A DNA stretch of 64,000 bases, from contig NZ_LDJG01000028.1 in assembly GCF_001431425.1 (NCBI RefSeq), positions 28,476-92,475 on the forward strand. Reading direction: 5' to 3'. The notes below the pieces were generated by a model that saw only the letters and a list, made by a program, of their open reading frames with translations, did no database searches and was not told the DNA's origin. This DNA comes from Stenotrophomonas nitritireducens (GTDB lineage: Bacteria; Pseudomonadota; Gammaproteobacteria; Xanthomonadales; Xanthomonadaceae). This document shows, in pieces, positions 28,694-37,203 of the stretch; position 1 is the stretch's first letter; every line of letters begins with the position of its first letter. Position numbers and translations under genes: made by a program.

Positions 28694-28757
28694 GCAATGA
28701 AATCCAGATGTATTGCATCACCTTACGGGCAGCCGGCCCACACCAACAAGACAGACA

Positions 28758-29108
28758 TCATGGTGTGTGGCTGCAATTGCCGGCGCCGTTGGCCAAATCG
28801 CAAGTGACGGTACCGTTGCCAGGCGCGCGCGGCGTCGCCGTTATCGGGGTGCTGTAGTCGGTAAAAGCACTGGCGTCGGTCGAGCCCGAACAAGCAGAGT
28901 TCCGTGGCGCCGGCACACTGCCGGTAGCGTCGCTGATGCCGACCAACGCCTCATGCGAATAGGCCTTCAATTCCATCATACAGGCACGATTGGCCGCTCG
29001 GATGGTGTATTGCTGATAAGCGGGCAACGCAACGGCTACCAGGATGCCAATGATGGCAACCACGATCATCATCTCTATCAAGGTGAAACCGCGAATGCTA
29101 CGACGCAT
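28758..29108 (-). CDS. Type IVa pilin, short paralog
   Basis: A 116-residue class IVa prepilin. The short leader MRRSIRG is cut by PilD before F8, giving the mature start [19 protein letters not shown] with the invariant Glu5. Four cysteines are present: one in the N-terminal helix region (NRACM), one in the middle and two in the C-terminal [13 protein letters not shown]. It is a paralog of the longer pilin encoded 246 bases upstream. GGGGGAT precedes the ATG and an exact sigma-54 element lies at 29151-29166, so it has its own PilR-type promoter. The GT-C-like gene follows. Confidence 0.93.
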   Translation of the reverse strand: MRRSIRGFTLIEMMIVVAIIGILVAVALPAYQQYTIRAANRACMMELKAYSHEALVGISDATGSVPAPRNSACSGSTDASAFTDYSTPITATPRAPGNGTVTCDLANGAGNCSHTP

Positions 29109-29150
29109 GACATCCCCCAGTGCCCTTTCTATTGACCACGCAAATGACCG

Positions 29151-29166
29151 AGCAAACAGCGTGCCA
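29151..29166 (-). promoter_or_regulatory. Sigma-54 promoter of the short pilin gene
   Basis: Read leftward: TGGCACG-CTGT-TTGCT, an exact -24 block, four-base spacer and -12 TTGC. The expected transcript start is about 29139, giving a leader of roughly 30 bases before the ATG at 29108. Confidence 0.85.
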
Positions 29167-29302
29167 AGAATGCAGATCCCTATCCCTGTTAGAAGCCACT
29201 ACACCTCCAACTCAATCGAATGCCCAAGGCAAGGGCGAATACGGTCACCCCGCCAGGGCACTTCAGATCTTCTGCAACTCAACTGCTGGCGCCGTGAAAA
29301 AG

Positions 29303-29328
29303 AAAAGAGGGGCTGACGCCCCTCTTTT
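29303..29328 (-). terminator. Rho-independent terminator after the longer pilin gene
   Basis: An 11-bp stem (AAAAGAGGGGC / GCCCCTCTTTT) with a four-base loop. Read leftward it continues into CTTTTT. It lies 26 bases after the pilin stop and separates the two pilin transcription units. Confidence 0.9.
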
Positions 29329-29353
29329 CACGTTACCGCGATGGGACCACTCC

Positions 29354-29725
29354 TTACTGGGTACCGCCCACGACGGTGCACTGGTTGCCGGAGGCGAGGT
29401 TGCAAGTGATAGTGCCGTCGCCCGGCTTGCGCGGCTCAATACCGGTGACGCTGCCGAGGCTCGCCAAGGTCATGGCTGCACCGGACGTCACGCCACTGAT
29501 GCACGCCGAGCTTGCACCGCTGTTCGGACCGACCGGCGTCTTGCCATCGTTCAGATCGGCCAGCACGGTGTTGTAGTAAGCCTTGGCCTCCATCAGGCAG
29601 GCACGGTTGGCCGACTTACGGGTGTAGTTCTGGTAAGCCGGCAATGCGATGGCGGCCAGAATGGCAATGATCGCGACCACGATCATCAGTTCGATGAGGG
29701 TAAAGCCCTTCTGCAGCTTCTTCAT
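29354..29725 (-). CDS. pilA: Type IVa major pilin PilA
   Basis: A 123-residue prepilin. The leader MKKLQKG is cut before F8, exposing [19 protein letters not shown] with Glu5, the canonical polymerisation helix. NRACL in the N-terminal helix and a C-terminal [12 protein letters not shown] give four cysteines in the same pattern as the neighbouring short pilin, so the two arose by duplication. AGGGGAT stands eight bases before the ATG; a longer in-frame extension lacks pilin character. With an exact sigma-54 promoter and its own strong terminator this is the likelier major subunit. Confidence 0.94.
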   Translation of the reverse strand: MKKLQKGFTLIELMIVVAIIAILAAIALPAYQNYTRKSANRACLMEAKAYYNTVLADLNDGKTPVGPNSGASSACISGVTSGAAMTLASLGSVTGIEPRKPGDGTITCNLASGNQCTVVGGTQ

Positions 29726-29792
29726 TGGTACATCCCCTAGAGGTTGGATTAGGAACCCGGACCGGCCGTCGCCGATCCGGCAAGGGACGCAC

Positions 29793-29808
29793 TGCAAGAT
29801 GCGTGCCA
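29793..29808 (-). promoter_or_regulatory. Sigma-54 promoter of pilA
   Basis: Read leftward: TGGCACG-CATC-TTGCA, an exact match to the -24/-12 consensus. The expected transcript start near 29781 leaves a 5' leader of about 56 bases. A GTGTC box, part of the PilR-binding pattern known from Pseudomonas, lies upstream at 29927-29931 (same strand). This is the activation target expected for PilR. Confidence 0.88.
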
Positions 29809-30098
29809 AACGCCCCGCCCTGCCTGCGCTCCCCTGTGTGCATGATGGCAGCATCCGGCAGGAAGGAAAGCCCTGCTTCGCGATTCTGCGATGAATCCGC
29901 CATGGTGACCCATAACGTCACATAGCGACACACCTCATCAACATTGAGATGTACCGCTCCAGGTCCCGCGAACGCATAGTACGCTTGCGTGACGCCACGA
30001 GCCGGCGCAGGCCAGACCAAGCCAGTAGCGTGACCAAAGCCACGCTTGCCCAACGACGGTATCCCGCATGGCGATGGACCAGCTACCATGCCTACGTT

Positions 30099-30122
30099 GT
30101 CCGGCCCGGGGAGTGGCCGGAC
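30099..30122 (+). promoter_or_regulatory. Hairpin just upstream of the pilC ribosome site
   Basis: GTCCGGCC and GGCCGGAC form a perfect 8-bp stem around an 8-base loop, ending directly before GGGGAG, the pilC Shine-Dalgarno sequence. It could affect pilC translation or mRNA stability; there is no T-tract, so it is not a terminator. The remainder of the 410-bp gap between pilA and pilC holds the divergent promoters and no gene. Confidence 0.4.
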
Positions 30123-30135
30123 GGGGAGAAGAACG

Positions 30136-31395
30136 ATGTCCGTTACTCGCAACGCAATGAACAAAGAGCCAGCGGCCCGCGGCACCAGCTTGATGCAGCC
30201 GTTCGTCTGGGAAGGTACTGACAAGCGTGGCGTGAAGATGAAGGGCGAACAGGAAGCCCGCAATTCCAATATGCTGCGCGCCGAACTGCGCAAGCAGGGT
30301 ATCAATCCCACCGTAGTGAAGCCCAAGCCGAAACCTTTGTTCGGTGCCGCCGGCAAACCAATCAAGCCGAAAGACATCGCCTTCTTTAGTCGGCAAATGG
30401 CGACCATGATGAAGTCCGGGGTGCCCATCGTGACCGCACTGGACATCATCGGCAGCGGCCATAAGAACCCACGCATGGCCAAGCTGGTAGGGCAGATCCG
30501 CGCCGACCTGGAAGGTGGTTCCTCGCTCTATGAGGCCATCGGCCGGCACCCTGTACAGTTCGACGAACTGTACCGTAATCTCGTGCGGGCGGGCGAGGGC
30601 GCGGGCGTGCTGGAGACGGTGCTAGAAACCATCGCCAACTACCAGGAAAACTTGGAAACACTGAAAGGCAAGATCAAGAAGGCACTGTTCTACCCAGCCA
30701 TGACCATCGCGGTCGCATTACTAGTAAGCACTATCCTGCTTGTCTTTGTAGTACCGCAGTTCGAAGAGGTATTCAGCAATTTTGGCACTGAGCTGCCAGT
30801 ATTCACCCAGATGATCGTAGCCGCCTCGCGTTTCATGGTCGGCTGGTGGTGGCTGATCCTCCTAGTCGTGGTCGCGGGTGTCGGCGGCTCTATCTTCACC
30901 TACAAGCGCACACCCAAGATGCAGTATGCGATGGACCGGCTGATCCTGAAGGTGCCGGTTATCGGCCAGATCATGCACAACAGCTCCATCGCCCGTTTCG
31001 CCCGCACTACGGCAGTGACGTTCAAGGCCGGCGTCCCGCTGGTCGAGGCGTTGGGCATCGTGGCCGGCGCCACCGGCAACAAGACCTATGAGGACGCCGT
31101 CTTCCGCATGCGCGACGACGTCGCGGTGGGCTACCCGGTGAACATGGCCATGAAGCAGGTGAACCTGTTCCCGCACATGGTGGTGCAGATGACCGCCATC
31201 GGCGAAGAAGCCGGCGCGCTGGACACCATGCTGTTCAAGGTGGCCGAATACTTCGAGCAGGAAGTAAATAACGCCGTCGATGCGCTGAGCAGCCTGATCG
31301 AACCGATGATCATGGTGTTCATCGGCGTGGTCGTCGGCGGCATGGTCATCGGCATGTACCTGCCGATCTTCAAGCTCGCTTCCGTGGTTGGATGA
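30136..31395 (+). CDS. pilC: Type IV pilus inner-membrane platform protein PilC
   Basis: The 419-residue platform protein that couples PilB to the growing pilus. It has two repeated GspF-type cytoplasmic domains (the first about residues 80-205 with SRQMATMMKSGVPI, the second about 285-400 with ARTTAVTFKAGVPLVEAL) and helices near 185-215, 235-260 and the C-terminus (PMIMVFIGVVVGGMVIGMYL). The ATG at 30136 has GGGGAGAAG upstream; in-frame codons further up cross a hairpin and are unlikely starts. pilD follows after seven bases. Confidence 0.95.
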   Translation: MSVTRNAMNKEPAARGTSLMQPFVWEGTDKRGVKMKGEQEARNSNMLRAELRKQGINPTVVKPKPKPLFGAAGKPIKPKDIAFFSRQMATMMKSGVPIVTALDIIGSGHKNPRMAKLVGQIRADLEGGSSLYEAIGRHPVQFDELYRNLVRAGEGAGVLETVLETIANYQENLETLKGKIKKALFYPAMTIAVALLVSTILLVFVVPQFEEVFSNFGTELPVFTQMIVAASRFMVGWWWLILLVVVAGVGGSIFTYKRTPKMQYAMDRLILKVPVIGQIMHNSSIARFARTTAVTFKAGVPLVEALGIVAGATGNKTYEDAVFRMRDDVAVGYPVNMAMKQVNLFPHMVVQMTAIGEEAGALDTMLFKVAEYFEQEVNNAVDALSSLIEPMIMVFIGVVVGGMVIGMYLPIFKLASVVG

Positions 31396-31402
31396 TTGAT
31401 AC

Positions 31403-32266
31403 ATGGCATTTCTCGACCAGAACCCGGCGCTGGGCTATCCGCTGGCCGCCGGGCTGGGACTGCTGGTAGGCAGCTTCCTCAACGTGGTGATCCTACGCCT
31501 GCCCAGGCGCATGGAGTGGCAGTGGAAGCGCGACGCGCGCGAGATCCTGGACGAGCCGGACATCTACGAGCCGCCGCCGCCCGGCGTGGTGGTGGAGCCC
31601 TCACACTGCCCGCACTGCAAGCACAAGCTGAGCTGGTACGAGAACATCCCGCTGTTCAGCTGGATCATCCAGGGCGGCAAGTGCCGCCATTGCCAGGCGC
31701 CGATCTCCATCCAGTACCCGCTGGTGGAGTTGCTGACCGGGTTGCTGGTACTGGCCAGCGTGTGGCAGTTCGGCTTCGGCTGGCAGGGCTTCGGCGCGAT
31801 CGTGCTGACCTGTTTCCTGATCGCACTGTCGGGCATCGACCTGCGCACCCAGCTGCTGCCCGACCAGTTGACCCTGCCACTGATGTGGCTGGGCCTGATC
31901 GGCAGCATGGACAACCTTTACATGCCCGCCAAGCCGGCACTGATAGGCGCGGCAGTGGGCTATCTGTCGCTGTGGACGGTGTGGTGGCTGTTCAAGCAGA
32001 TCACCGGCAAGGAAGGCATGGGCCACGGCGATTTCAAGCTGCTGGCGGCGCTCGGTGCCTGGTGCGGACTGAAGGGCATCCTGCCGATCATCCTGCTGTC
32101 CTCGCTGGTGGGCGCCATCGTCGGCTCGATCTGGCTGTATGCGCGCGGCCGCGACAAGGCCACTCCGATTCCGTTCGGCCCCTACCTGGCCATCGCCGGC
32201 TGGCTGGTCTTCATGTGGGGCGATCCGATGATCGCCGCTTACCGCCACTGGGCCGGCCTGGCGTGA
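31403..32266 (+). CDS. pilD: Prepilin peptidase and N-methyltransferase PilD
   Basis: Inner-membrane aspartyl protease that cleaves prepilin leaders and methylates the new N-terminus; it also serves type II secretion pseudopilins. The 287 residues have the cytoplasmic tetra-cysteine site (CPHCKHKLSW and CRHCQAP, about residues 71-97) needed for full activity, and the two active-site aspartates in GIDLRTQLLPD and GHGDFKLLAALGAW. Seven or eight helices are apparent. It lies between pilC and coaE, the standard Xanthomonas/Pseudomonas order. Confidence 0.96.
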   Translation: MAFLDQNPALGYPLAAGLGLLVGSFLNVVILRLPRRMEWQWKRDAREILDEPDIYEPPPPGVVVEPSHCPHCKHKLSWYENIPLFSWIIQGGKCRHCQAPISIQYPLVELLTGLLVLASVWQFGFGWQGFGAIVLTCFLIALSGIDLRTQLLPDQLTLPLMWLGLIGSMDNLYMPAKPALIGAAVGYLSLWTVWWLFKQITGKEGMGHGDFKLLAALGAWCGLKGILPIILLSSLVGAIVGSIWLYARGRDKATPIPFGPYLAIAGWLVFMWGDPMIAAYRHWAGLA

Positions 32267-32309
32267 CGGCGGCCGCTCCCGGCCGCCCCACGGACATGGC
32301 TGTTCGCCC

Positions 32310-32936
32310 ATGAGCGGCTTCATCGTCGGGCTGACCGGGGGCATAGCCTCGGGCAAGAGCGAGGTCACCCGGCGCTTCGAGGCTCTGGGCATCGTCGTGG
32401 CCGACGCGGATGTCGCCGCACGCGAGATAGTGGCACCAGGCAGCCCTGCACTTGAACAGATAGGCCGGCGCTTCGGCAGCGCGATGCTGCTGGCCGACGG
32501 TACGCTCGACCGCGCGCGGCTGCGCGGCCATGTCTTCGGCAACGACGAGGAACGCCAGGCGCTGGAAGCCATCACCCACCCGGCGATCCGTGCACGGCTG
32601 CGCGAACTCTGTGAGACAGCCGACGGCCCCTACGCGATCGCCGCGATCCCGCTACTGGCTGAAGCCGGCGGGCGCGCAACCTATCACTGGCTCGACCGGA
32701 TCGTGGTGGTCGATGCCCCCGAATCGGTGCGCCACGCCCGCCTGCGCCAGCGCGACGACATCGACGATGCCCTGGCCACGCGCATGATCCAGGCCCAGGC
32801 AGGCCGCGATCAGCGCCTGGCGCTGGCCGACGACGTGATCGTCAACGATGGCCACCCCAGCCATCTGCAACCGCAGGTGGAAACACTGGACCGCCTTTAC
32901 CGGCAGCTGGCGGCCAGGGACGCGCGCGCGCCCTGA
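32310..32936 (+). CDS. coaE: Dephospho-CoA kinase
   Basis: Last step of coenzyme A synthesis: phosphorylation of the 3'-hydroxyl of dephospho-CoA. The 208 residues begin MSGFIVGLTGGIASGKSEV, containing the P-loop GGIASGKS at 10-17, followed by the CoA-domain DADVAAREIV and the lid region with RLRQRDDIDDALATRMIQAQ. It starts 43 bases after pilD and probably shares its transcript. A palindrome array follows the stop. Confidence 0.95.
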   Translation: MSGFIVGLTGGIASGKSEVTRRFEALGIVVADADVAAREIVAPGSPALEQIGRRFGSAMLLADGTLDRARLRGHVFGNDEERQALEAITHPAIRARLRELCETADGPYAIAAIPLLAEAGGRATYHWLDRIVVVDAPESVRHARLRQRDDIDDALATRMIQAQAGRDQRLALADDVIVNDGHPSHLQPQVETLDRLYRQLAARDARAP

Positions 32937-32986
32937 CACCAGGGCATGCGCCCGGCGATGCACTGCTCTACGAGACGGCATTGCCC

Positions 32987-33137
32987 TGTAACGCCGGGTT
33001 GCGCCCGGCGGGGCTTTCCCGGCCAGGCCCCAGCGGGGCGGTGCCCCGCTCTACAAGGCGGCGATGTCCCGTAGCGCCGGGCAACCCCGGCGGGGCTTTC
33101 CCGGCCAAGCCCCAGCGGGGCGTTGCCCCGCTCTACA
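32987..33137 (-). repeat. Double-hairpin GTAG repeat array C
   Basis: Two units, 32987-33055 and 33070-33137, in the same orientation as array B. The ends of the second unit touch the stop codon of the sensor kinase gene at 33141. The array lies between the convergent coaE and two-component genes and may serve both as a transcript end. Confidence 0.88.
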
Positions 33138-33140
33138 AGG

Positions 33141-34478
33141 TCAGGCGGCGGGCGTAAAGGTCAGCGCGCCCACCACGCCACGCTCGTCGCCCGGGCGGAT
33201 GCTGACCTGCCAACCATAGAGTGCGCACAGCCGGCTGACGATGGACAGGCCGATGCCGCCGCCCTGCGAATGGCCTGCGTGGGTACCGCGGTAACCACGC
33301 TGGAACAGACTCGCCGCATCCTTCTCGCTCAGCCCGGGGCCGGTGTCGATCACCTCGACCGCATTGTCCAGCACCCGTACCCGCACCTGGCCTTCCTGCG
33401 TGTACTTCACCGCGTTGCCGATCAGGTTGCCCAGCGCCACAGACAATGCCGCTTCCGGCGCATCGATGACCAGGTCGCGCCCGCCTTCGAGCACCAGTTC
33501 CAACGGCTTGCCGCCAAGCTGGGCACGATGCGCCTCGAGCAATTGCTCGGCGACCTTGGCGACATTGCTGCTGCCCTGCCCGCGCTCGTTGCGCGACAAC
33601 AGCAGCAGCGAGCCGATCAGGTCGCTGCATTGCTGCTCGGCGCGCTGGATGCGCTGCAGCCGTTGCAGCATCTTTTCGTCGAGGCCCGGGCGGGCGAGCA
33701 GCAGCTCCGTCGCACCACGGATGACCGCCAGCGGCGTGCGCAGCTCATGGCTCACGTCCGCGTTGAATTCGCGGTCGCGCTGCACCACTTCAGTCAGGCG
33801 CGCCGAATAGTCGTCCAGCGCCTCGGCCAACTGCCCCACCTCATCATCGGGAAAACGCGGCGCAAGAGGTTCGGGATGTGTTGTGCCGCCGCGATAGGCG
33901 CGCAGGCGCTTGGCCAAATCCGACACCGGCCGCATTACACGCGAAGCTGACCACCAGCCCAAAATCCAAGACAGCACGCTGAAGACAATTACCGACAGGA
34001 ACAGCGCCTGCTTGAGTTGCTGCTCACCGCGAATGCTGTCGGTCATATCGTAGGCAAGGAAGAACCATGCTTCCGGTGTTTTTCTTACTGCCAATTTGTA
34101 CGAGAACCGCTGCCCGCCTTCATCGGCCCCTGAAAGATTGTGGATGCCGTCCTTGAACTCGTACCAATCCGGCTCCTCGGCCCGCAGCGCCTCGAATTTA
34201 TCAGGCTTCACCGCCCGTGCGTACATCTGCTTAACCGGCCAGGTCGCGTTCCGGCTGGGGTCGAGGGAATACCGCTTCGCATACTCGTCGATGTTCCGAT
34301 TCATCACCTCTTCGACGAGTTGATTCTCCACGCGAACCCGCGCCCAGTTGGTGGCGAACGCGAACAACGCCGTCAGGCAGAAGCCCAGCAGCACGAACGA
34401 GACGATGATGCGGCTGCGCAGGCGGCGACGGTAGCGCCCCTGCTTGCGGACGACCGCAGGCGACGCGTTTTCAGGCAT
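33141..34478 (-). CDS. OmpR-partner sensor histidine kinase (ColS-like)
   Basis: A 445-residue membrane kinase. Helices near residues 22-45 and 160-182 flank a periplasmic domain of about 120 residues, followed by HAMP-like linker, HisKA with the H-box VSHELRTPLAVIRG near 245, and HATPase (GNLIGNAVKY, DTGPGLSEKD, GGGIGLSIV). It overlaps the response regulator by eight bases. Position directly after pilD-coaE and the general architecture recall the ColR-ColS system of Xanthomonas, but the identification rests on memory of gene order, so no symbol is given. Confidence 0.87.
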   Translation of the reverse strand: MPENASPAVVRKQGRYRRRLRSRIIVSFVLLGFCLTALFAFATNWARVRVENQLVEEVMNRNIDEYAKRYSLDPSRNATWPVKQMYARAVKPDKFEALRAEEPDWYEFKDGIHNLSGADEGGQRFSYKLAVRKTPEAWFFLAYDMTDSIRGEQQLKQALFLSVIVFSVLSWILGWWSASRVMRPVSDLAKRLRAYRGGTTHPEPLAPRFPDDEVGQLAEALDDYSARLTEVVQRDREFNADVSHELRTPLAVIRGATELLLARPGLDEKMLQRLQRIQRAEQQCSDLIGSLLLLSRNERGQGSSNVAKVAEQLLEAHRAQLGGKPLELVLEGGRDLVIDAPEAALSVALGNLIGNAVKYTQEGQVRVRVLDNAVEVIDTGPGLSEKDAASLFQRGYRGTHAGHSQGGGIGLSIVSRLCALYGWQVSIRPGDERGVVGALTFTPAA

Positions 34479-35148
34479 CGGGAGCGGCGATCCGGTATCC
34501 GATGCCGTGGCGGGTCTGGATCATCGGCGCGCTGAACGGCTTGTCCACCACGGCGCGCAGGCCGTGGATGTGCACGCGCAGGGAATCCGAATCGGGCAGC
34601 TCCTCGCCCCACACGCGGGTTTCCAGCTCCTGCCGGGTGACCACCGCGGGCGAGGCCTCCATCAGCGCCTGCAGGATCTTCAGCGCGGTCGGGTTGAGCT
34701 GCAGCAGCTTGCCATGGCGCCGCACTTCCAGCGTGTCCAGGTTGTATTCCAGGTCGCCGGTTTCCAGCACGCGGGTGTGGCCGCCCTTGCCGCGACGCGA
34801 CAGCGCGTTGAGCCGCACCTCGACTTCCTGCAGCGCAAACGGCTTGATCAGATAGTCGTCGGCGCCGGAATCGAAACCGGCGAGCTTGTTGTCCAGCGAG
34901 TCGCGTGCGGTGAGCATCAGCACCGGCGTCTGCTTGCGCGCGTCGTTGCGCAGCTTGCGGCAGACCTCGATGCCGTCCATGCCCGGCAGGTTGAGGTCGA
35001 GCACGATCGCGTCGAAATCGTGCACCACCGCCAGATGCAGGCCGGTCACGCCATCGGCGGCGAAATCCACCGTGTGTCCGCGATCTTCGAGATAGTCGCC
35101 CAGGTTGGCCGCGATGTCGCTGTTGTCTTCAATTACAAGAATGCGCAC
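34471..35148 (-). CDS. OmpR-family response regulator (ColR-like)
   Basis: A 225-residue two-domain regulator. The receiver has acidic E8-D9, phosphoacceptor in AIVLDLNLPGMDG near residue 51, and K in YLIKPF near 102. The winged-helix domain has LNPTALKILQALMEASP and the recognition region DSLRVHIHGLRAVVDKPF. It is the first gene of the pair with the sensor kinase, and its TGA overlaps the kinase ATG. In Xanthomonas the comparable ColR regulates envelope and virulence functions; targets here are unknown. Confidence 0.9.
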   Translation of the reverse strand: MRILVIEDNSDIAANLGDYLEDRGHTVDFAADGVTGLHLAVVHDFDAIVLDLNLPGMDGIEVCRKLRNDARKQTPVLMLTARDSLDNKLAGFDSGADDYLIKPFALQEVEVRLNALSRRGKGGHTRVLETGDLEYNLDTLEVRRHGKLLQLNPTALKILQALMEASPAVVTRQELETRVWGEELPDSDSLRVHIHGLRAVVDKPFSAPMIQTRHGIGYRIAAPDA

Positions 35149-35336
35149 TGGGACCTCTGTCTTTTTCCGAAGGATTCAGCATATCCGGCTCACGGGCAGG
35201 ATGGTTGCCAGCCCTCATCACTCCGAGCGGGCACCGCACCTCTCATTCACGGTTCGGCCCATGCCGGCAGCCGATCCACAGCCGCGTTCACGATGATCGC
35301 GGCATGTATGAATCCCTCCCCTTGCGGGACGATGCT

Positions 35337-35804
35337 TCAGTTGCTGATCGGTTCCTGCGATGGCTTGAGATGACGCAACACATCCGTTCCGTCCTCGCGC
35401 GCCTGACGACGAGCGGCCACAGTGATACAGATGTTCTGCGGCCGGTTGCTGCCCACCGGGCGCTCACGACGACAGATGAGGCGACTGTCTTCACGTGCTT
35501 GGGTCAGAAGGGTATTGACCAGATCCTGATCATTGAAGACCGCGATCTTGTCCTTGTCCGGAATGTGGGTGTGCTCGCCATTCCCCAGCAGCCTGTCGAT
35601 GCGCCCCAGCGCTTCGACCACGCGGCCACGATTCTCGGCGCTAATCTCGCTGTAGATCTCTCCTCCCTGCAGATCGCTCATGATGCGCTGCCGCTGCTCC
35701 ACATACGGTTTTCCTTCCGTCAGCGGCTTTTCCACCGCAGGTGCCGCGGTCGCGGACATCATCGGAAAGGCAATCAGGGCGGCGTAAAGCAACTTGCGGT
35801 TCAT
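35337..35804 (-). CDS. Small exported protein of unknown function
   Basis: A 155-residue protein opening with a signal peptide (MNRKLLYAALIAFPMMSATAA) and a mature, charged, mostly helical domain without a family I recognise. Two cysteines (SRLICRRE and QNICITVA) could form a disulfide. AGGAAG precedes the ATG at 35804; an upstream in-frame start at 35879 would destroy the signal peptide and overlaps a terminator. It lies between the two-component genes and rimK, on the same strand, as its own unit. Confidence 0.7.
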   Translation of the reverse strand: MNRKLLYAALIAFPMMSATAAPAVEKPLTEGKPYVEQRQRIMSDLQGGEIYSEISAENRGRVVEALGRIDRLLGNGEHTHIPDKDKIAVFNDQDLVNTLLTQAREDSRLICRRERPVGSNRPQNICITVAARRQAREDGTDVLRHLKPSQEPISN

Positions 35805-35869
35805 CGGTTCAACTTCCTGTCTGGTTATCTTTTGGACTCTAGCGCGCAGCTTCGAAGTCAACAAGTGGT

Positions 35870-35904
35870 AAAAAAACAAGGCCCTGGCGCACGAACGCCA
35901 GGGC
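35870..35904 (-). terminator. Rho-independent terminator of rimK
   Basis: A perfect 9-bp stem (GCCCTGGCG / CGCCAGGGC) with a six-base loop is followed, reading leftward, by CTTGTTTTTTTACC. It lies 114 bases beyond the rimK stop and just before the small exported-protein gene. Confidence 0.88.
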
Positions 35905-36018
35905 CTGAAGATTCCCGATCACCGGACCCGCTGAGGAGGGCTGGTCGCAGTGGAACAAGCCTATGACCCCCGGAATTAAAGGTCCGTTAAAACCTTGCAA
36001 GCAATTCGGAATACCCGC

Positions 36019-36894
36019 TCAGCGTTTCAGATTCGCCACATAGTCGATCATCCGGCCGGCGATGTCGCCACCGGATACGCTCTCGATCCCTTCCAGCCCG
36101 GGGGTGGAGTTCACCTCCAGCACCAGCGGCCCGCGCCGGGAACGGATCATGTCCACGCCGGCGATGCCCAGCCCCAGGGCCTTGGCCGAGCGCACCGCGA
36201 CCTGCTGTTCAGCCTTGCTGCAGGCCACCGGCTCGGCGCTGCCACCGGCATGCAGGTTGGAGCGGAACTCGCCCTCCTGGGCCTGGCGGCGCATGGTCGC
36301 CACCACCTGGTCGCCCACGACCAGGCAGCGCAGGTCGGCCCCCTGCGCCTCGGCGATGAATTCCTGGACCAGGAAATTGGCGTACAGGCCGCGCAGCGCC
36401 TCCACCGTCCCCCGCGAAGCGCTCAGTTTCTCGGTGAGGATCACGCCCCGGCCCTGCGTGCCTTCGCTGAGCTTCACCACGTGCGGCGGCGCCCCCAGCA
36501 TGGACAGGAGGTCGTCGGTGTCGTCCGGGTTGTCGCCGAACACCGTCACCGGCATGTCGATGCCCTTGGCGGCGAGGATCTGGTGCGCGCGCAGTTTGTC
36601 GCGCGCGCGCAGGATCGCATCGGATGGATTGGGCGTGCGCGCGCCCATCATCTCGAACTGGCGCAGCACGGCGGTGCCGTAGCGGGTGATGGAGGCGCCG
36701 ATGCGTGGGATCACCGCGTCGATGCCGGTCAGCGGCCTGCCCTTGTAATGCATGCTGAAATCGCCCGCGGTGATGCGCATGTAGCAGCGCAGCGGGTCGA
36801 GGATGCGGACCGTATGGCCGCGCGCGCGCGCTGCTTCGACCAGGCGGCGGGTCGAGTAGAGCTTGCTGTTGCGGGAAAGAATGGCGAGCTTCAT
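36019..36894 (-). CDS. rimK: ATP-grasp ligase RimK
   Basis: Alpha-L-glutamate ligase family; in E. coli it adds glutamate residues to the C-terminus of ribosomal protein S6. The 291 residues begin [18 protein letters not shown]. The ATP-grasp core has [13 protein letters not shown] and the metal/ATP site [20 protein letters not shown]. An in-frame codon 27 bases upstream gives a poor N-terminus (proline rich), so the ATG at 36894 is used. It stands alone between a terminator and a tRNA gene. Confidence 0.93.
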   Translation of the reverse strand: MKLAILSRNSKLYSTRRLVEAARARGHTVRILDPLRCYMRITAGDFSMHYKGRPLTGIDAVIPRIGASITRYGTAVLRQFEMMGARTPNPSDAILRARDKLRAHQILAAKGIDMPVTVFGDNPDDTDDLLSMLGAPPHVVKLSEGTQGRGVILTEKLSASRGTVEALRGLYANFLVQEFIAEAQGADLRCLVVGDQVVATMRRQAQEGEFRSNLHAGGSAEPVACSKAEQQVAVRSAKALGLGIAGVDMIRSRRGPLVLEVNSTPGLEGIESVSGGDIAGRMIDYVANLKR

Positions 36895-36973
36895 CGCAGG
36901 GCCTGGAAGACAGGCGGGCACATCACGCCCTGCCCTTGCCTGACGCCTCAGTGCCTGCGCGGCACCTGGAAGA

Positions 36974-37047
36974 TGGAGCGGGTGAAGGGAATCGAACCCT
37001 CGTCGTAAGCTTGGGAAGCTTCTGCTCTACCATTGAGCTACACCCGC
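36974..37047 (-). tRNA. tRNA-Gly (anticodon CCC)
   Basis: A 74-nt cloverleaf with encoded CCA. The acceptor GCGGGTG pairs with CACCCGC, the D arm is GCTC-AATGGTA-GAGC, the anticodon loop TTCCCAA gives CCC, and the T arm has GGTTCGATTCC. It closely resembles E. coli glyU. The outermost anticodon-stem pair (27-43) is G-A, a mismatch. Confidence 0.95.
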
Positions 37048-37152
37048 GCGGCGATGCGCAGTCTATGCGGGCGGAGGCCCGCCGCGCAATGGCAATCCGC
37101 GATACGGGCGATGGCGCTCCATGGCGCGCGATGCCCGGGGCCTGCTTCCGCG

Positions 37153-37185
37153 GCAAAGGGCGGCACCGGCCTGCGGCGCCGCCCT
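37153..37185 (-). terminator. Probable terminator of the GDSL autotransporter gene
   Basis: AGGGCGGC and GCCGCCCT form an 8-bp stem with a 13-base loop, followed leftward by TTTGCC. The T-tract is short, so efficiency is uncertain. It is 19 bases past the stop codon. Confidence 0.5.
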
Positions 37186-37203
37186 CCGGCACTCAACGCC
37201 GGC

